Below, piece after piece: positions 1-12,200 of a DNA stretch of 64,000 bases; positions within the stretch are counted from its first letter, which is position 1; each line of letters begins with the position of its first letter. The notes beneath the pieces are model-generated. The model was not told the DNA's origin and searched no databases. It worked only from the letters and a program-made list of their open reading frames with translations. The stretch spans positions 38,460 to 102,459 of the forward strand of contig SWDT01000290.1 in assembly GCA_009193035.1 (NCBI GenBank). Reading direction: 5' to 3'. The translations under genes and the position numbers were made by a program. This DNA comes from Halicephalobus mephisto. Lineage: Eukaryota > Nematoda > Chromadorea > Rhabditida > Panagrolaimidae.

Positions 1-1117
1 TACAAAGATCGAGACGGGAATAAAAGACGATAATTCGAGTTAGAGAAGAGTGGCGTGACCAGTCAGCTAACACTTTTCCAAATCAAAAGCTCTCTGGATA
101 GAAAATCAATGAGCCATAAAGACAGCAGACAAACTCAGCTGGGCATGGGAGAAGTGGAAACCAAGACAGAGAACGTTCACATTCGTCACGAGTACAAAGA
201 TTGATTTTCTGCTATTCTTGACGAAATAAGTCTCAACAATAAGAAATTGGTAGAGACGAGCACTATGACCGGAGATGGAGTACGGGAAAGTCCAAAGGAG
301 GGGTGAAGCACGAAGCGGGCAGGGCGGGAGCAGTGTGCCTCTTTCAAAGACTCTCTTTCGGATGTCTTTGACGAGTGAACAATCTTCCGCGCCAAGTACC
401 TGATTTCCGAACGAATCAATTGGATAGCCAGGTTGAGAAGGGGATGGGACTGGTTATGAACCAGAATTAGATAACATTCTTTGGTCTCTGCTCCAATTAT
501 ACTTTCCAACTGAATGAATAAACAACTCTGTAAATATGATTACAAATTCGGCTCATTGATCTCTCAAAACAATCAAGCCAGGCATAAACACGATTAACTT
601 TCTATTTGCCATCTTGGCTGCTCAACAATAACAAAAACCAGGAATTCGACTGACGATAAGCTGCACCATCTTCAGAATGATTCACTTGATTTACGATTGC
701 CCGTCAGATTTTATGTCATTTACACACACTTACAGTCCGCTTTTCTCGCGGAATCGGCTTTATTCTGGATTCAATAGCTTGAAATCAAGGAATCTTCAGC
801 TAACGGTTGTCGGTGACTAAATTTTAACTTCTTTTGGTTCAAATCAATTTTCAGTTGATACGAAGTAAGAAGCGACGAACCTAGCTTTGAGATTCAGCAG
901 AGCTTTTGTATACGTTGCTTTTAACAGATTGATAACACGAATAAATGTGTTTATTGGAGTATTTGCAGGTGTGGGTCTTATCTTTTTCTTGCTCATATGC
1001 ATTTCTACTTTTGTAAAGGAGATTTTCTAGCACTTTTACCCAATTTTGTACACTGAATTTGTTTAATAAAGTTGTTAAAACTGATAGCTGGATTTTTAGA
1101 TCTGTAGCCTAGAAGTT
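1..1117. other. intergenic, no gene seen
   Basis: I see no convincing gene here. One minus-strand open frame (186-509, 107 codons) has no recognisable motif and no neighbouring splice sites that extend it, so I treat it as chance. A T-rich acceptor-like site (gatttttag) near 1099 probably serves as the trans-splice site of the gene that follows. Confidence 0.5.
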
Positions 1118-1957
1118 ATGTACTGTCTTATGCTTCTTTGTACTCTCCTATGCATCTTTATTGGTCCAGTGTTGCTAACACTGATGTACTGGGCACTTTT
1201 GTATCACACTTCGTGGTAAGACACCCAGAATAGTCACTAACTACAATTGATTCAATTACAGGGCTTATGGAATATCAATCTTCTCGATCGTCTACTTTGC
1301 AGTCAATCTCATAGGTCATCTAATTGGCTTCGGCATTGGCTTCGTTGGACTTTGCTGCGCTGGAACCCTCGCCACTATCACTTGCTCACTTGGAACAGGT
1401 TCTTGCATAGGGAACATCATCTTCTTGCTAACCATCTTGTTGGTCGCTTTTGTTTTGGTCCTTCAATTTGGTGTTTCTATTTGGGGTCTCATTCTTTCGA
1501 TCGATCTTTTGAACTCCGGAGGAGACAAATGCCCGATTGGGACTGTTGATTGTAAAATCCTTGTCATTCTCTTTTTCCTAAGTCTCTTCTTCGCAGGACT
1601 TCGAAGCAGATCCAATAAATCCCAATCCACTCCTAAAAACTTTACTAGAATCAATGAAACTACAGAAAACGGAGTCGTAGTCAGGACCACAGAAGTTGCT
1701 CAAAGAGGTTTCATCACGACAACTGTTGAAAGAACTGAGAACGGAATCACGGCTACCACAACAAATACACAGCCCATGGAGGACCAACCAATGTTTTCTA
1801 GACCCAAAGCAATCGTCTCAACCCTGTTGATGGATCGTGAGTTTATTAAATAATAAAAAATAACAAAACAATAATTTCAGCAAAAGTTTCACTGCAATTT
1901 CAATCCAGAGGAGGTCCAACGGCTGATACTATAGAATTAAACTCCATGTCAGTGTAA
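1118..1957 (+). CDS. small four-pass membrane protein, function unknown
   Basis: Three exons (1118-1215, 1262-1852, 1911-1957 approximately) give a protein of about 245 residues that closes in frame at TAA 1955-1957. Exon 1 joins exon 2 through a 46-nt GT-AG intron. Exon 2 ends at a GTGAGT donor, and exon 3 follows TTTCAG. Four hydrophobic segments are visible: one at the N-terminus, two in the middle, and one after the motif CPIGTVDCK. The C-terminal tail is hydrophilic and threonine-rich, with an imperfect internal repeat of the form TTEnNGvvvRTTE / RTENGiTATTT. The start is supported by an in-frame stop 21 bases upstream and a likely trans-splice acceptor near 1099. I recognise no family. 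It looks like a nematode-type tetraspan-topology protein, but the tetraspanin CCG motif is absent. The gene model is fairly secure; the function is unknown. Confidence 0.72.
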
Positions 1958-2109
1958 TTTTGTTGAAAATGTTTCAACAACAATAACTATTCATGTATCT
2001 CTGCAATAATAAAAGAATAAATTATTCGAAAATCAAAAGTTTGAATAATCGTTAAAAGAAAACATGTTTCTTATCAAGTCTATTTCTTTGAGTTTCGTGT
2101 TCTGATCTA

Positions 2110-2758
2110 ATGGTTACATCTGGGGAACCGGTCATCTGCTTCGGGAACCTCTTGAACAATACGAAAGTTTTCAACTGTGGTTATACCTTTCATGTTGATT
2201 ACATCAGACCTTGGGCTGAAATATTTTCATTTTTGATTATTTATGTATCTTTGAATTATAGATGAAGTATGAATGCCCTATTTGTCAAAGCAGTTGTAAA
2301 TAGAGACATCTAACCAAACTCTTCTTGGAAGATGACGGGATGGACTGGCCCAGCGTTGCTCAAGAGCTCAAAAAAGCATTGGAGAAGACCATGAGGGAAC
2401 TAGAATCTGTCAAAGAAATCAAAATTCACTGACGATCTTAAATAATTGTAGGAGAAGTGTCGAGTGTTAGAAATGGGAAAAGAATCATTGACCAAAAGGT
2501 TGAATGACTCAACGTGCGATTCCGAAAAAGACCAAGACTCAAATCAGCTTAATTTTTCAGGGCCGCTCTCTAATTGTCTGTTTCTCTGGCATCTCCAATA
2601 AGCATGGAGAAGTTTTTGTTTCTCCCAGTTTAAGTTTTCCCGCTCGAATGAGAAAGCGTCGAAGAGAAGATGGCCCTAGTGAAACGAGAACCAAATGCAG
2701 AGTGACTCCTGATTTATTGGATTTACTGAACACTTCATTATTACAGAATAGGGTTAAG
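2110..2758 (+). pseudogene. RING-finger plus coiled-coil pseudogene (TRAIP-like)
   Basis: From ATG 2110 the frame reads as a RING-H2 domain: VICFGN, then FNCGYTFHVDYIRPW, then after a 41-nt intron-like gap MKYECPICQSS, followed by KLFLEDD and a coiled coil (ELKKALEKTMRELES). This order, RING then K-L-F-x-D then coiled coil, resembles TRAIP (C. elegans trul-1). Several lesions are visible. The first zinc ligand is Pro instead of Cys (EPVIC); the CGH histidine is Tyr (CGY); the next Cys is Tyr (DYIRPW). The intron donor at 2221 reads AT instead of GT, and an in-frame TAG at 2300-2302 follows CPICQSSCK. Downstream, a 43-nt intron with a GTCAAA donor leads to more coiled coil (EKCRVLEMGKESL). A basic tail (RMRKRRRED) ends near 2758. 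The family assignment is inference; the decay is directly visible. Confidence 0.6.
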
Positions 2759-3241
2759 GTAAAGCTTTTATTTACCGGAATTGGCAGTTTGGTAACGTAC
2801 AACTCTGCCTGTGTGAATTTTCGTATTTCGTAAACAAATGGTTTTGAAGACAATCTTCCTCAAAGTCTCGTTCAATATCAAGTAGATTATGGCAGGGGCT
2901 GCTTACACGGAAAATCCAAAAAATATTTAAATTTCAGTTGTCTGTTAACTAGTTTCAGTTATCCATTATTTAATTATAAATGAAAATTACTCATAAAATT
3001 CTACTATAGAAGCACTTTTTATGACTGATTTTAATCCCACCCAATTTTGCTCTGTCAACCTATTTAAATTTAGCGAATGACTAAGTTCGTGTCTGACTAA
3101 AGAATGTAATACATTAAAACTCGAAATTTTTTATTCATCAAATAATATCCCGTTTTCGTTGGTCAAATCACTGCATGTTATTGGAAAAGTAATATCAACA
3201 AATTACCGGCAAGAAGTCCATAGAAATAAACAGGTTGCGGA
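2759..3241. other. intergenic, AT-rich
   Basis: No gene seen. It holds the 3' flanks of the pseudogene (plus) and of the Toll gene (minus). Several TTTAAAT and ATTTAAA runs occur, and a candidate poly(A) signal for the Toll gene lies just below 3242 on the minus strand. Confidence 0.5.
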
Positions 3242-6200
3242 CTAGACGATTTCAGAAGGAACAACGGAGCCGTACATTTCTGAGTAAATGTCGCTGCCAT
3301 CACCGAGTACCGTGGAACCCGAACTATGCTGGATGTTGGTCTTCAAGGGCATGGCGTTCATTAGAAGATTCCAAAAGAGCTGGTCGTTCTGTCTCAGTCT
3401 CGTGTTACTTCTGAGGATTTTGCCCAGCTCAGCATCCAATTCGTTCGGGCGGATTTCGTCGCTTAAGATCGTGATTATCCGTTTGTTTCTCTTTTTGGCA
3501 AAGAATCGATGGGCCGTTTTGATTTGGACGGTCTCCCATTCATTTTCCAAAAAGTTCTTGGTCAGCACGATGATGAGGGCATTGCAGGCTTCCATTTGAT
3601 GGATCAACTCGTCTGAGATGTTGTGGACGGCGGCATGGTAAGCAAGACGAGTTCCCTCTTGGTGGAGAAGACAGAGCGAGTAGTCTTCTTCTTCCAGTCT
3701 TCTAAAAATAAATAAATTAATCTCAAAGTTTTTATCGGAACAGCTACCTGCAGAATTGATTCAGAACCATTTCCTCATCTCTCTTTGAATAACTCACAAA
3801 GGCATCGTATTGGATCAGTGGAAGAGGTAGTGGACTGCTTCCGGGAGTAGTAGTGGAGCAATTTAAAGAGGGAGTCGCTTTCATGTACCTGTTCTTTCCG
3901 CTCTTGTTCCTTCTGATCAAGGCCATAACGATGATAATTAGTCCACAAACGGTCGCAAAGGCAAAAGCAATACTGGCAATAACCAACACGAGGTTCCTCT
4001 GAGGTCCTCCACCAAAGATCCCTCCGGCTTCGATGGCACAGATGCTGTTGTTCGCTTGGAGAAGAAACTCACTCATCGGCATTGCGAACAAGTGTTCTCC
4101 TCTGTTCGGGGCAAATGCTGTCAACACCGTTGTGTCATTGGAGAGCAATGAAGAGGTGACATTCTCCACACATTCCAGCTCCCCTGCATCAACAATCTTG
4201 GCAGTATTGGAAAGGACCCAATTCTGGACTTGGAATCGCTTCCAATCACAGTCACATCTGAAGGGGTTCCCCGAGATGGAGACTTTGGAAATTCTCGAAT
4301 CAAGAGCGAGAATCTCAGGAAGTTCATCGAAGGAATTGCTGTCTAGCTTGATAATTTCCAGAGCTGGAAGTTGCTCCAAGAGTCGGTTGTCGATTTCGTA
4401 GAGTTTGTTATTGTGAAGATCCAGATGTTCTATCCTCATGGCCTTGAACAGCTCGTCCCCTCTCAACTCTGTCAGGGAATTCCCGCTAAGATCGAGCTTC
4501 TTTAAACTAGGAAGAGTATTGAATGCCAGAGGTTGAATCGTCTTGATGTTGCTTCCATTGATTCTTAATTCTGTCAATCTTGCTCTTGACATGAAATCAT
4601 GAGTTTTAAGCGTTGGGAGATTTAAGTTTTCGAGGAAAATATGAGTGGCGTGCATGGGAAGGACTTTAGGATTAAAAAGCAGTTGATTAGTCTCATTGAG
4701 GCCTTTGCATTGAACAACGTTGGTTTTGAAGTCAAAGTCGTGGAAACAGCTGCAGCCTTCCGGACACTTGGATTTACAGTCACAGTTGCCGTACTGACAA
4801 CAGATACATTGAGGTTCGCAGGTCTGGTCGTAAGAGCAAAGGTATTCATTTTCCTTGGTCTCAGATAGTTTGACGAGCTCGTTGGTCACCTGATTTCTGC
4901 ATCTGGCAGTCTTTGAGTCAAGAACTTGGACAGAGGTTTTTGTACTCAATGAAGCGATCCAACTCATTTCACAGTCGCATATAAGAGGATTTCCGTCGAG
5001 ATATAGATAAGTAGTCAATAACCCGTTCAAGAGGGAGCTTTCTGGATCTCTGAAGACTCTTTTGGCAACGGACTTTAGTTGATTGTTTTGGAGATTCGCG
5101 ACCTTCAGATTAGTCAACGGAATAAAAGCATCGTTCTCGATAGAAATTATCCGGTTGGAGCTGAGATCGACCTGCTCTATCCTATCGCAGAGCTGATTCT
5201 TGGCAATGTGGGAGATTCTGTTGGATTTCAACTGAAAAAATTAATTGAACACTTTTGGTTTTCTGAAATTTACTCACATCAACTTTCTTTACTTGGCTTT
5301 TGGTTGCGGGGGCGATCACTGCAATTTTATTCTTGCTGGCATCGAGGTCAAGAAGTTCATCGGGAAATTCAGTCCACTCCAAAGCGTCCAAATTATTTCC
5401 ACTGACATTCAAGTGCCTCAATCCCTTCAGTCCCATGATAGATCCGGAAAATGCCGAAATCCTGTTCCTGCTTAAGTCAACAGTTCTCAGATGAGGGCAT
5501 TTCTCGAAGGAATCCTGAGCCAGAGAATCTATTCTGTTGTTGCTGAGGTCAATCTCGGTTAAGTGAGGACAATCAGAAAATACAAAACTTTCAACTGCCG
5601 GGATCCTATTATTGCTCAGATCAAGTCTGGAAAGATGAGTCATTTTGTTCAGAACGAACTTGTACAGCTTCGAAATCTGATTTTGGGAGAAATCCATTGA
5701 CTTGATTCGTGTCAACCTTCCAACAGCCATGGGAAGCTCCACCAAGAGATTAGAGGAGAAGTCGAGTTTCTGGAGTCTTCTGGAAACATCGGAAAAAACT
5801 CCGACATCAACATGGTAGATGGAATTATTCCGCAGAGAAAGATGGATGAGTTCAGTCAATCCAGTGAAGCAATCATCGTTTAGAGTCTTGATCTGGTTAC
5901 TTGACAAATCCAGCTGAAAAAAAGAGATTACACAAGCCCTTGACCTTTTGTTTTTTGACCATGTCTGGGGTGACCTTTTTGGATTACACCATCCGCGGGT
6001 TGAGAGCAATCGAGGGCCTAATTGGATGCAACTGTTCTCAATTAGCATTCCCAGCCATTTTTGAATAATTTTCCCAATCTCTTGTCGGATTCGATTACAT
6101 CAGCTTGTAGGTTGCCTTCTGGCCCGTGACAGATCAACGGCCAGACCCTATTGTTTCCAGAAAATGGCCGTAAATGACCGGACAACTGACGGATGGGTTT

Positions 6201-9200
6201 ACAGTCCTTGTCTTGGCAACTTTATGGACAGATCTGTCGTCCAGAGACAACAGATTGCTAACGAAAGATTACGCAAAGTAGGGGGTCGGTTTTGGAGCAC
6301 AACAGCTGCCTTTTTGAATCTGATTTTTTCAGAAAGCTGTTTAGTTTCCCGCATCAGAGTAAATAAACTAGCGTGCCGAGAGCAGTCATTTTCTGATTGG
6401 GAAGCAAATAAACCTCGAGATCTTTTTTGAAGTGTTCGGGAAATTTGATCCGTTGTTACGGTTCCCACTCCCAAAACAATACGATTGCTTCAAAAAGCAT
6501 ATTGTCCATTTTGGAAAGGTTTGATTGACAGAGTAGACCTACGAAAGAACTTACTTTTTGAAGTCGGGTCAAGTTCTGAAGCTGGCTCGGCTGAAGGACA
6601 GCAATCTGATTCCCGCTCAAGTAGAGATAGAGCAAGGAATTTAATGACTGCTGGATGATTTTGATAGGAATGGAATCAAGGTTGTTATTGGACAAGTCGA
6701 CAGATTCCAAAGCATTACTAAGAAGACTGAATGGAGTGTTGACATCAATAGAATTGAAGCTGAGATTGACAGAGATGAGGTGGTTCAAATTGGCAATCGC
6801 GGCGGGGATCACTAAGAATCGGTTTCGGGCAAGGTTCAGGTGGAGGAGGCCTTCTGGAAGCGGAGCTATTTCCGTCAACTCGTTGTCCTCCAGATCCAGA
6901 TGCTGGAGAGTTGGGACCTTAGAGAAGGCTTCTTGGTGGATTTCTATAAGGTCGTTGTCCGTGGCCGAGAGCTGTCTGAGATTTGGGAAGGCAAACAGGT
7001 CGCTTTCCTCGATTGATTCTATCAAGTTCGAAGAAACGTCTAGAATGATTAGTTGCGTCAACTCGCAGTTGTTTGCTTCAGTATTCATCTTGGTCGAAGA
7101 GAGTCTATTTGCAGTCAGGTTCAGAATCTGAAAATGGATTTTATCCAACCCTTCAATGCCACAAGTCTTCTTGTTTTGGCGAGCACTCAGGGAGCAAACA
7201 GAGCGATTGAAATGAGCGATTATTGAACCCACTAATGCGCGAGGCGTTCCGGCGGTCATGGACGAGCCAGCTGGCCGTAAACATGGACAAGAGCGATATC
7301 GGACAGAATATTGCACAAATTGCTTGCGGCCTCAATTAATCCTTTACAGATTGGTTCAAGTGTTTTCCGATTGCTCAAATAAACAAACAGCTCACCTGCA
7401 ACTTTAGAAGGGGACAAAAGAGCCCGTCTGGCAAGTCCCGGACCGCTGACTCGGTCAAGGTGAGTTTCTCAAGTGCCGTGATCGGCTGGAACAATCCATG
7501 AGAGAGGCCCGGCTGATTCTTGGTCGTTAACTTGTTCAGATGGAGTGACTTCAGATTTGTCAGTCCACGAAAGGTGTTAGTTGGCAAATCAGCACCATGA
7601 CAGTTCTGTAAAAAGAGAAATTACTCATTGACGAGGAGACAAAAGGGCAAACACTTTTGTTTTTCCCTAAACAAGCATGAATAACACAAAACTGACCGTT
7701 ATCCTCAAGTCTTTCAAAGAACGAAACCCTTCGAACATGTCATCGGCAAAAGTAGATTCATGTTGGTGGGAGAGACATCGTAGGGTTAGGGACTTTGTGA
7801 CGTTCGTCGGGAAGTCCACGAAGGTTTGGTCCCCGGATAAATAATCTAACTGGCATGTTATTATCAGTTGGTTTGTATCGACCACGTCGGGCACACAAAT
7901 GCATCTGAAGTAATGCGTTTTTATTTTCTCAAAGCATGTTGGTTGCGCAATCTTTGATCAAAGCATTTCTTCCTTATTGAGTAAACACTATTTTCTTGGA
8001 AAACCGTGACTCAACATCGGTAAGACAAAAGAAAGGGAACTGAAATGAGCCTCAATTACCGCATGCCACGGAATTCATTTTCGGGAAATCACATAATGGA
8101 GCTGCGGCAGCTGCTTTAGTCTCGGTTAGCTCATTAGCAGATCATGTGAAAGGAAAAGAATCAAGACCGGTGCTCGAGTGTTCCTGGAGGACTGGGATTT
8201 CGGCACTTGAGAGGGTTTTGGATGAAAAGATTCGAAGAGAAATTTGGGAAAGCAGGTCAAAGGTGAGTGGATTGCGCAACAGAAAAGAACGAGAGCTCCA
8301 CTGGATTGATTTCTCAGCTAACGGTCGGTAGAAGAAACACGGCAGATATCACCCCCAATCTCTCGTAATCCGTCCAAAATTTGTTGTTCGTGAAGCCCCT
8401 TCATCAATCATAAATTTGTCCCACTTTGTTCCATCTATTGTCTAAAAATGATGAATCCCTTTCATCTTGGGGTATCAAACTGGGAGTCCATTTTCTCTCC
8501 CTCCAGATTTGCCGGCTATCGTCTTGGAGATCAGAAATGCAACAAAATACCCCGCCAGAAATGCTAATGCGGCTTTAGAAATGAATGAATCTCGCTGTTT
8601 GCCTGGGACAGTCTATAAACTGGTAAGCCGAAGATAGTTATTAAATTGGCGGCGTTCGCTTTCCAAAGCTCCCAGGGGGAATCCACAGGCTGCTCAATGC
8701 TTTTCAATTTGTACTACCCATAGTGCCATAGTTGAGTCATTTTTCCTCTATCAAAAAAGGACAAACAAGAGCTTCCGGTCGATTGGATCCGAATCGTGCG
8801 AGATAATGGAGGTCGCCTTGGCACACGGGAGGTGCGAGGAAGCATGTTTGAGACCAATATGAATTTCCTGAATGGATCAAATTCGTGGATTGGAGAACGG
8901 CACAAATAATGAGCCAGAAAATTACCTTTGCAAACAATGAAATCGGAAGTTTGGGTGAACGGAGAATGAAATTTGATTCTATCCGTTTAATGGGATCCAA
9001 GTATTTTTGAAGGAAACTAACCTGTCTGGGCACTTGTACCGGAAAATGTCAAAATCAGTTCCCCCGAAGGAGGCAGATTGGGTCGACGGAAGCAGGAGGA
9101 TAATGCCAAGCAATATGAATAGAGCATTATTCTGTCTTCTAGAGGAAAAGGTCGAGGTCTCATCACATTCGCATTTGGGACAAATTTGTTTTGAATGAAT

Positions 9201-9269
9201 TGGAGTCGACCTTTCGGTCGGCGCCATCAGCCCTTCTGAAGAGCTGCTACATGCGGGAGATTCCTGCAT
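3242..9269 (-). CDS. tol-1: Toll receptor (LRR ectodomain, one TM, TIR domain)
   Basis: Seven exons on the minus strand (9022-9269, 7697-7904, 7396-7605, 6555-7127, 5278-5913, 3748-5231, 3242-3701) join in phase to about 1272 residues, close to the length I recall for C. elegans TOL-1. In order there is a long hydrophilic leader with a hydrophobic signal segment (NALFILLGIILLLP), an LRR N-cap (YKCPDRCICVPD formed across exons 1-2), and a long run of leucine-rich repeats. Then come two cysteine-rich caps (ICDCEMSW and CEPQCICCQYGNCDC), more repeats, a final cap (FRCDCDWKR), a transmembrane helix at about 1040-1065, and a TIR domain starting YDAFVSYSKRDEE near residue 1100. The TIR box 3 FW is present (LFWNLL). 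The BB loop, usually RDxxPG, reads HQEGTRL. Nematode Toll acts in development and pathogen avoidance rather than a full NF-kB pathway (family knowledge). Introns include long ones of 641 and 1117 bp. Alternative start: ATG at 9227. Confidence 0.93.
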
Positions 9270-12200
9270 TCTTCACAGCACTTCATTCATTAGGGATCTG
9301 GAAAATATTGATCGATTAGATGGATCAGTATCAAGTTTTACGAACTCGGCGCGATTCCCTTTTCATCAAAAAGGAGATAACGCGATCATAAAAAGTGACA
9401 CCAACGAGAGAACCTTATAATGAGTGAAGGCGGACTAATGAACTAATCTATTTTGACAGATATCACACTTCCAAACTGGATCTAATATCAGAGCAAACGC
9501 AATCTGTTGAGTAAGACATGATAAGATTAGAAAACGAACCCTAGAGTCATCAACATGCTTTTGGGGAAAATCGGGGTCGGTTTTGAGAACAATCTTGAAC
9601 ACGGAGTGTCAGACATTGGACCAAGATTAAAGGACCTTTTGCTTTTGATCTTGATTGTGAAGAATAAAAACTTCGTTGACACTTTTTGAAGTCGGAAGCC
9701 AGGTGTTAAAAGGATCTCAAGGGACTGGAAAAACAATAGGTGTCATTGCCATGAATGAAATGAATTTTCAGGAAGGTTAATGAAACGCGGCAAAAGGTTA
9801 ATTTCGATCCGTCACCAAGTCAACCAATTGGGGGCGAAATGAAATGGATCACAGTTGTCCGAACAGCAGTTAGTCAGTTTTGGCACTGCTGCCAAAAACG
9901 AGTGACCGCGCTCGGAGGCGGGGCTCGACCAATGTGTTGCAAATTGGAACGGGTTCGAGGATCCTTGAAAATATAATAACGAACCAATAAAGATTAATAA
10001 AAACGAATACTCAAACTGTTATTGGTTCTGAATTGGTTAGGAAAGAATTTTAAGTGATTTATCGCCTTTGGAAAGAAACCATCTGACGAAGGACTTGACT
10101 GATTGGCTGTCCCGCTGGCTGGTTCTATGAATTCGAAATGGAAGTGGACATTCCGGGTGAAATGCACCCTGGATTCATTTTGAAACACTCATGAGGAATA
10201 GCCAAGACGAAAACTAGACGTTGAGGGGATTGTTCAATTAACTAGATCAGCCAATAAAGTCCTTAATTCGGAGAAAATGTTCCGAGTAAGGAAACGCTGA
10301 TCAACCTGACTTGTTCGAATGCGCGAAAGAGGTGTTGACACTAAGGATTATTACACAGGTAATGGAGCTGGGGTGATCGATCAGGACACTCATGAACTGT
10401 AAATGGAACAAATTCATGGACAAAGTTGGTGACCGAGTGACTCAATTCGGCGCAATTTACAATCCACGAAACCACGGAGGTCAGTCGGTTTCCCTTTCTC
10501 TCGTGGTCGCGCAAAACACGAGTGAATTCTGCATTCCTGACAACAGCAATAGTGGCCATTTATAATCGGCGATGACCGTAAAAGAAAATGAATAAAGATT
10601 TTCACACGTTCAAAACAAATTTATCCTGTTCACTGCCTTGGGGGATGTGGATGGAAATGGACAAGACAGGATCAATGTAATGGATGAGTCAGATCGATTT
10701 CTCGTCGATGATGTTAAGGCCCCATGGGGCATGAGACGATGGCCTCGGGGGGACTTTTCCACACTTGAGAACACAAGACCAACTTCCGACATGTCGCGTT
10801 AGGTTCCCAACTGGACTTTTCAAAAACAATAAAGTCATAATGAGAGACCTGAACTCTTCAAAAGTTATCGCGCAACCTACTAATTGAAAGCTGCCCACTC
10901 TGCGTGAGACCTGTGGCATTTGCAATCTGGAAGTGTTAAAAGTTTCTGCATAAAGACAAGGTCAGGACCGATAAAAGAGCAGAAACAGTATCCATTTTAA
11001 ATTCAAAATGCAATTCTCTCGCTAAACAGATTGCCTTTGACAAATAATTGATGATCCGAGACGAAACCAGACTTGACCAACTCTGGTGATTCAGTAAAAT
11101 AACGCTGCAAAACTACGAAAATCGAGGATTTCTCTATTTAATCGAAACCGAAGACGAATTTATAAACAACGGAAGGTCATTTGTTGAAAATAAACTCTGG
11201 GCAATTTCTCAAACAAAGTTTTTTACAAAAGAAAAGGCGGCTACAATTCAACTTCTCCATCGATCCACTGAAGGTAATAAATCACAGTTTAGGACAAAGA
11301 ACTGAAAGAAGACCGCAAGTTTGAGGGTCCAAGAAGACACCCTGCTGGCGACAAGAACAATCGGCCTGGATCAATGTCACGGAAGACAATTGAATGGTCA
11401 AGAGTGGACTTGAAAGTTATTGCGGGTAATGGACACTTGGAGGACTTGCATTTATATTCGGCCTTGGATTTCAAGAATGGGGCTTTGGAATATAAGAACA
11501 GTAAGAAATAAAAGTGATCCGTAAATCTGGGCATTTAGTTTTTTATGTTTATCTTGAACATTGAAAAGAAAACATTGCAACAATTTGGGATTGCTTGAGG
11601 CACTTGTCCTATTCAATCCATTGTCGCTCCGGGCCATTTTGAAAGATTGCCATTGTCCACGAGCTGGACGGAAATTCAATTTGGCCCAGGAATCTTGAAA
11701 AGAAAAACAAAGCCAACCTCTGCAATCAATTTTGGGATTTTTTACGCCAAAAGAATTAACAAATCAGCTTTTGAAAAAGGCAGAAATGAAATTTAACGGG
11801 AGGAACTATGTAAAACAAGATGGAGCCGTTCGCGAGGCAATCGATCAGTCAATCAATCTGGGTCCAATAAAACTGCATTGCCGGAGGTTGACTCAGACTA
11901 AGAAGTTTTTTGATAAATTAAAAGAACAATTACTTGAGACGAATGTCAAAAGACCACAATTTCGATATATATTGAGGATTAGTCATAAAGAAATCAAAAG
12001 CAACTAAAGGTGGGGCAGTTCTTTAATTTGAAAGCGTTTTGGCAGTAGTTGACAAAACAGAGTACGACAGAAACTTGTCGTTAATCCTAAGACAAGTTGC
12101 TGGACCAATTTCCGGCTTTCCAAGCTCCTCAAGCTTTTTTTGAAAGAAGAACGAAGGAGTTCTATTAATTTCGGCAAAAACAAGCATTCGGGAATTGCTA

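Noticed and set aside
186..509. 107-codon minus-strand frame at the window start
   Set aside because: No motif, no start context, no splice continuation; treated as chance.
10300..10330. GTTCGAAT word resembling a tRNA T-loop
   Set aside because: No matching acceptor stem, D-loop or A/B box spacing around it.
11732..12007. 91-codon plus-strand open frame rich in K and E
   Set aside because: Composition follows the local purine bias; no homology recognised and no exon neighbours.
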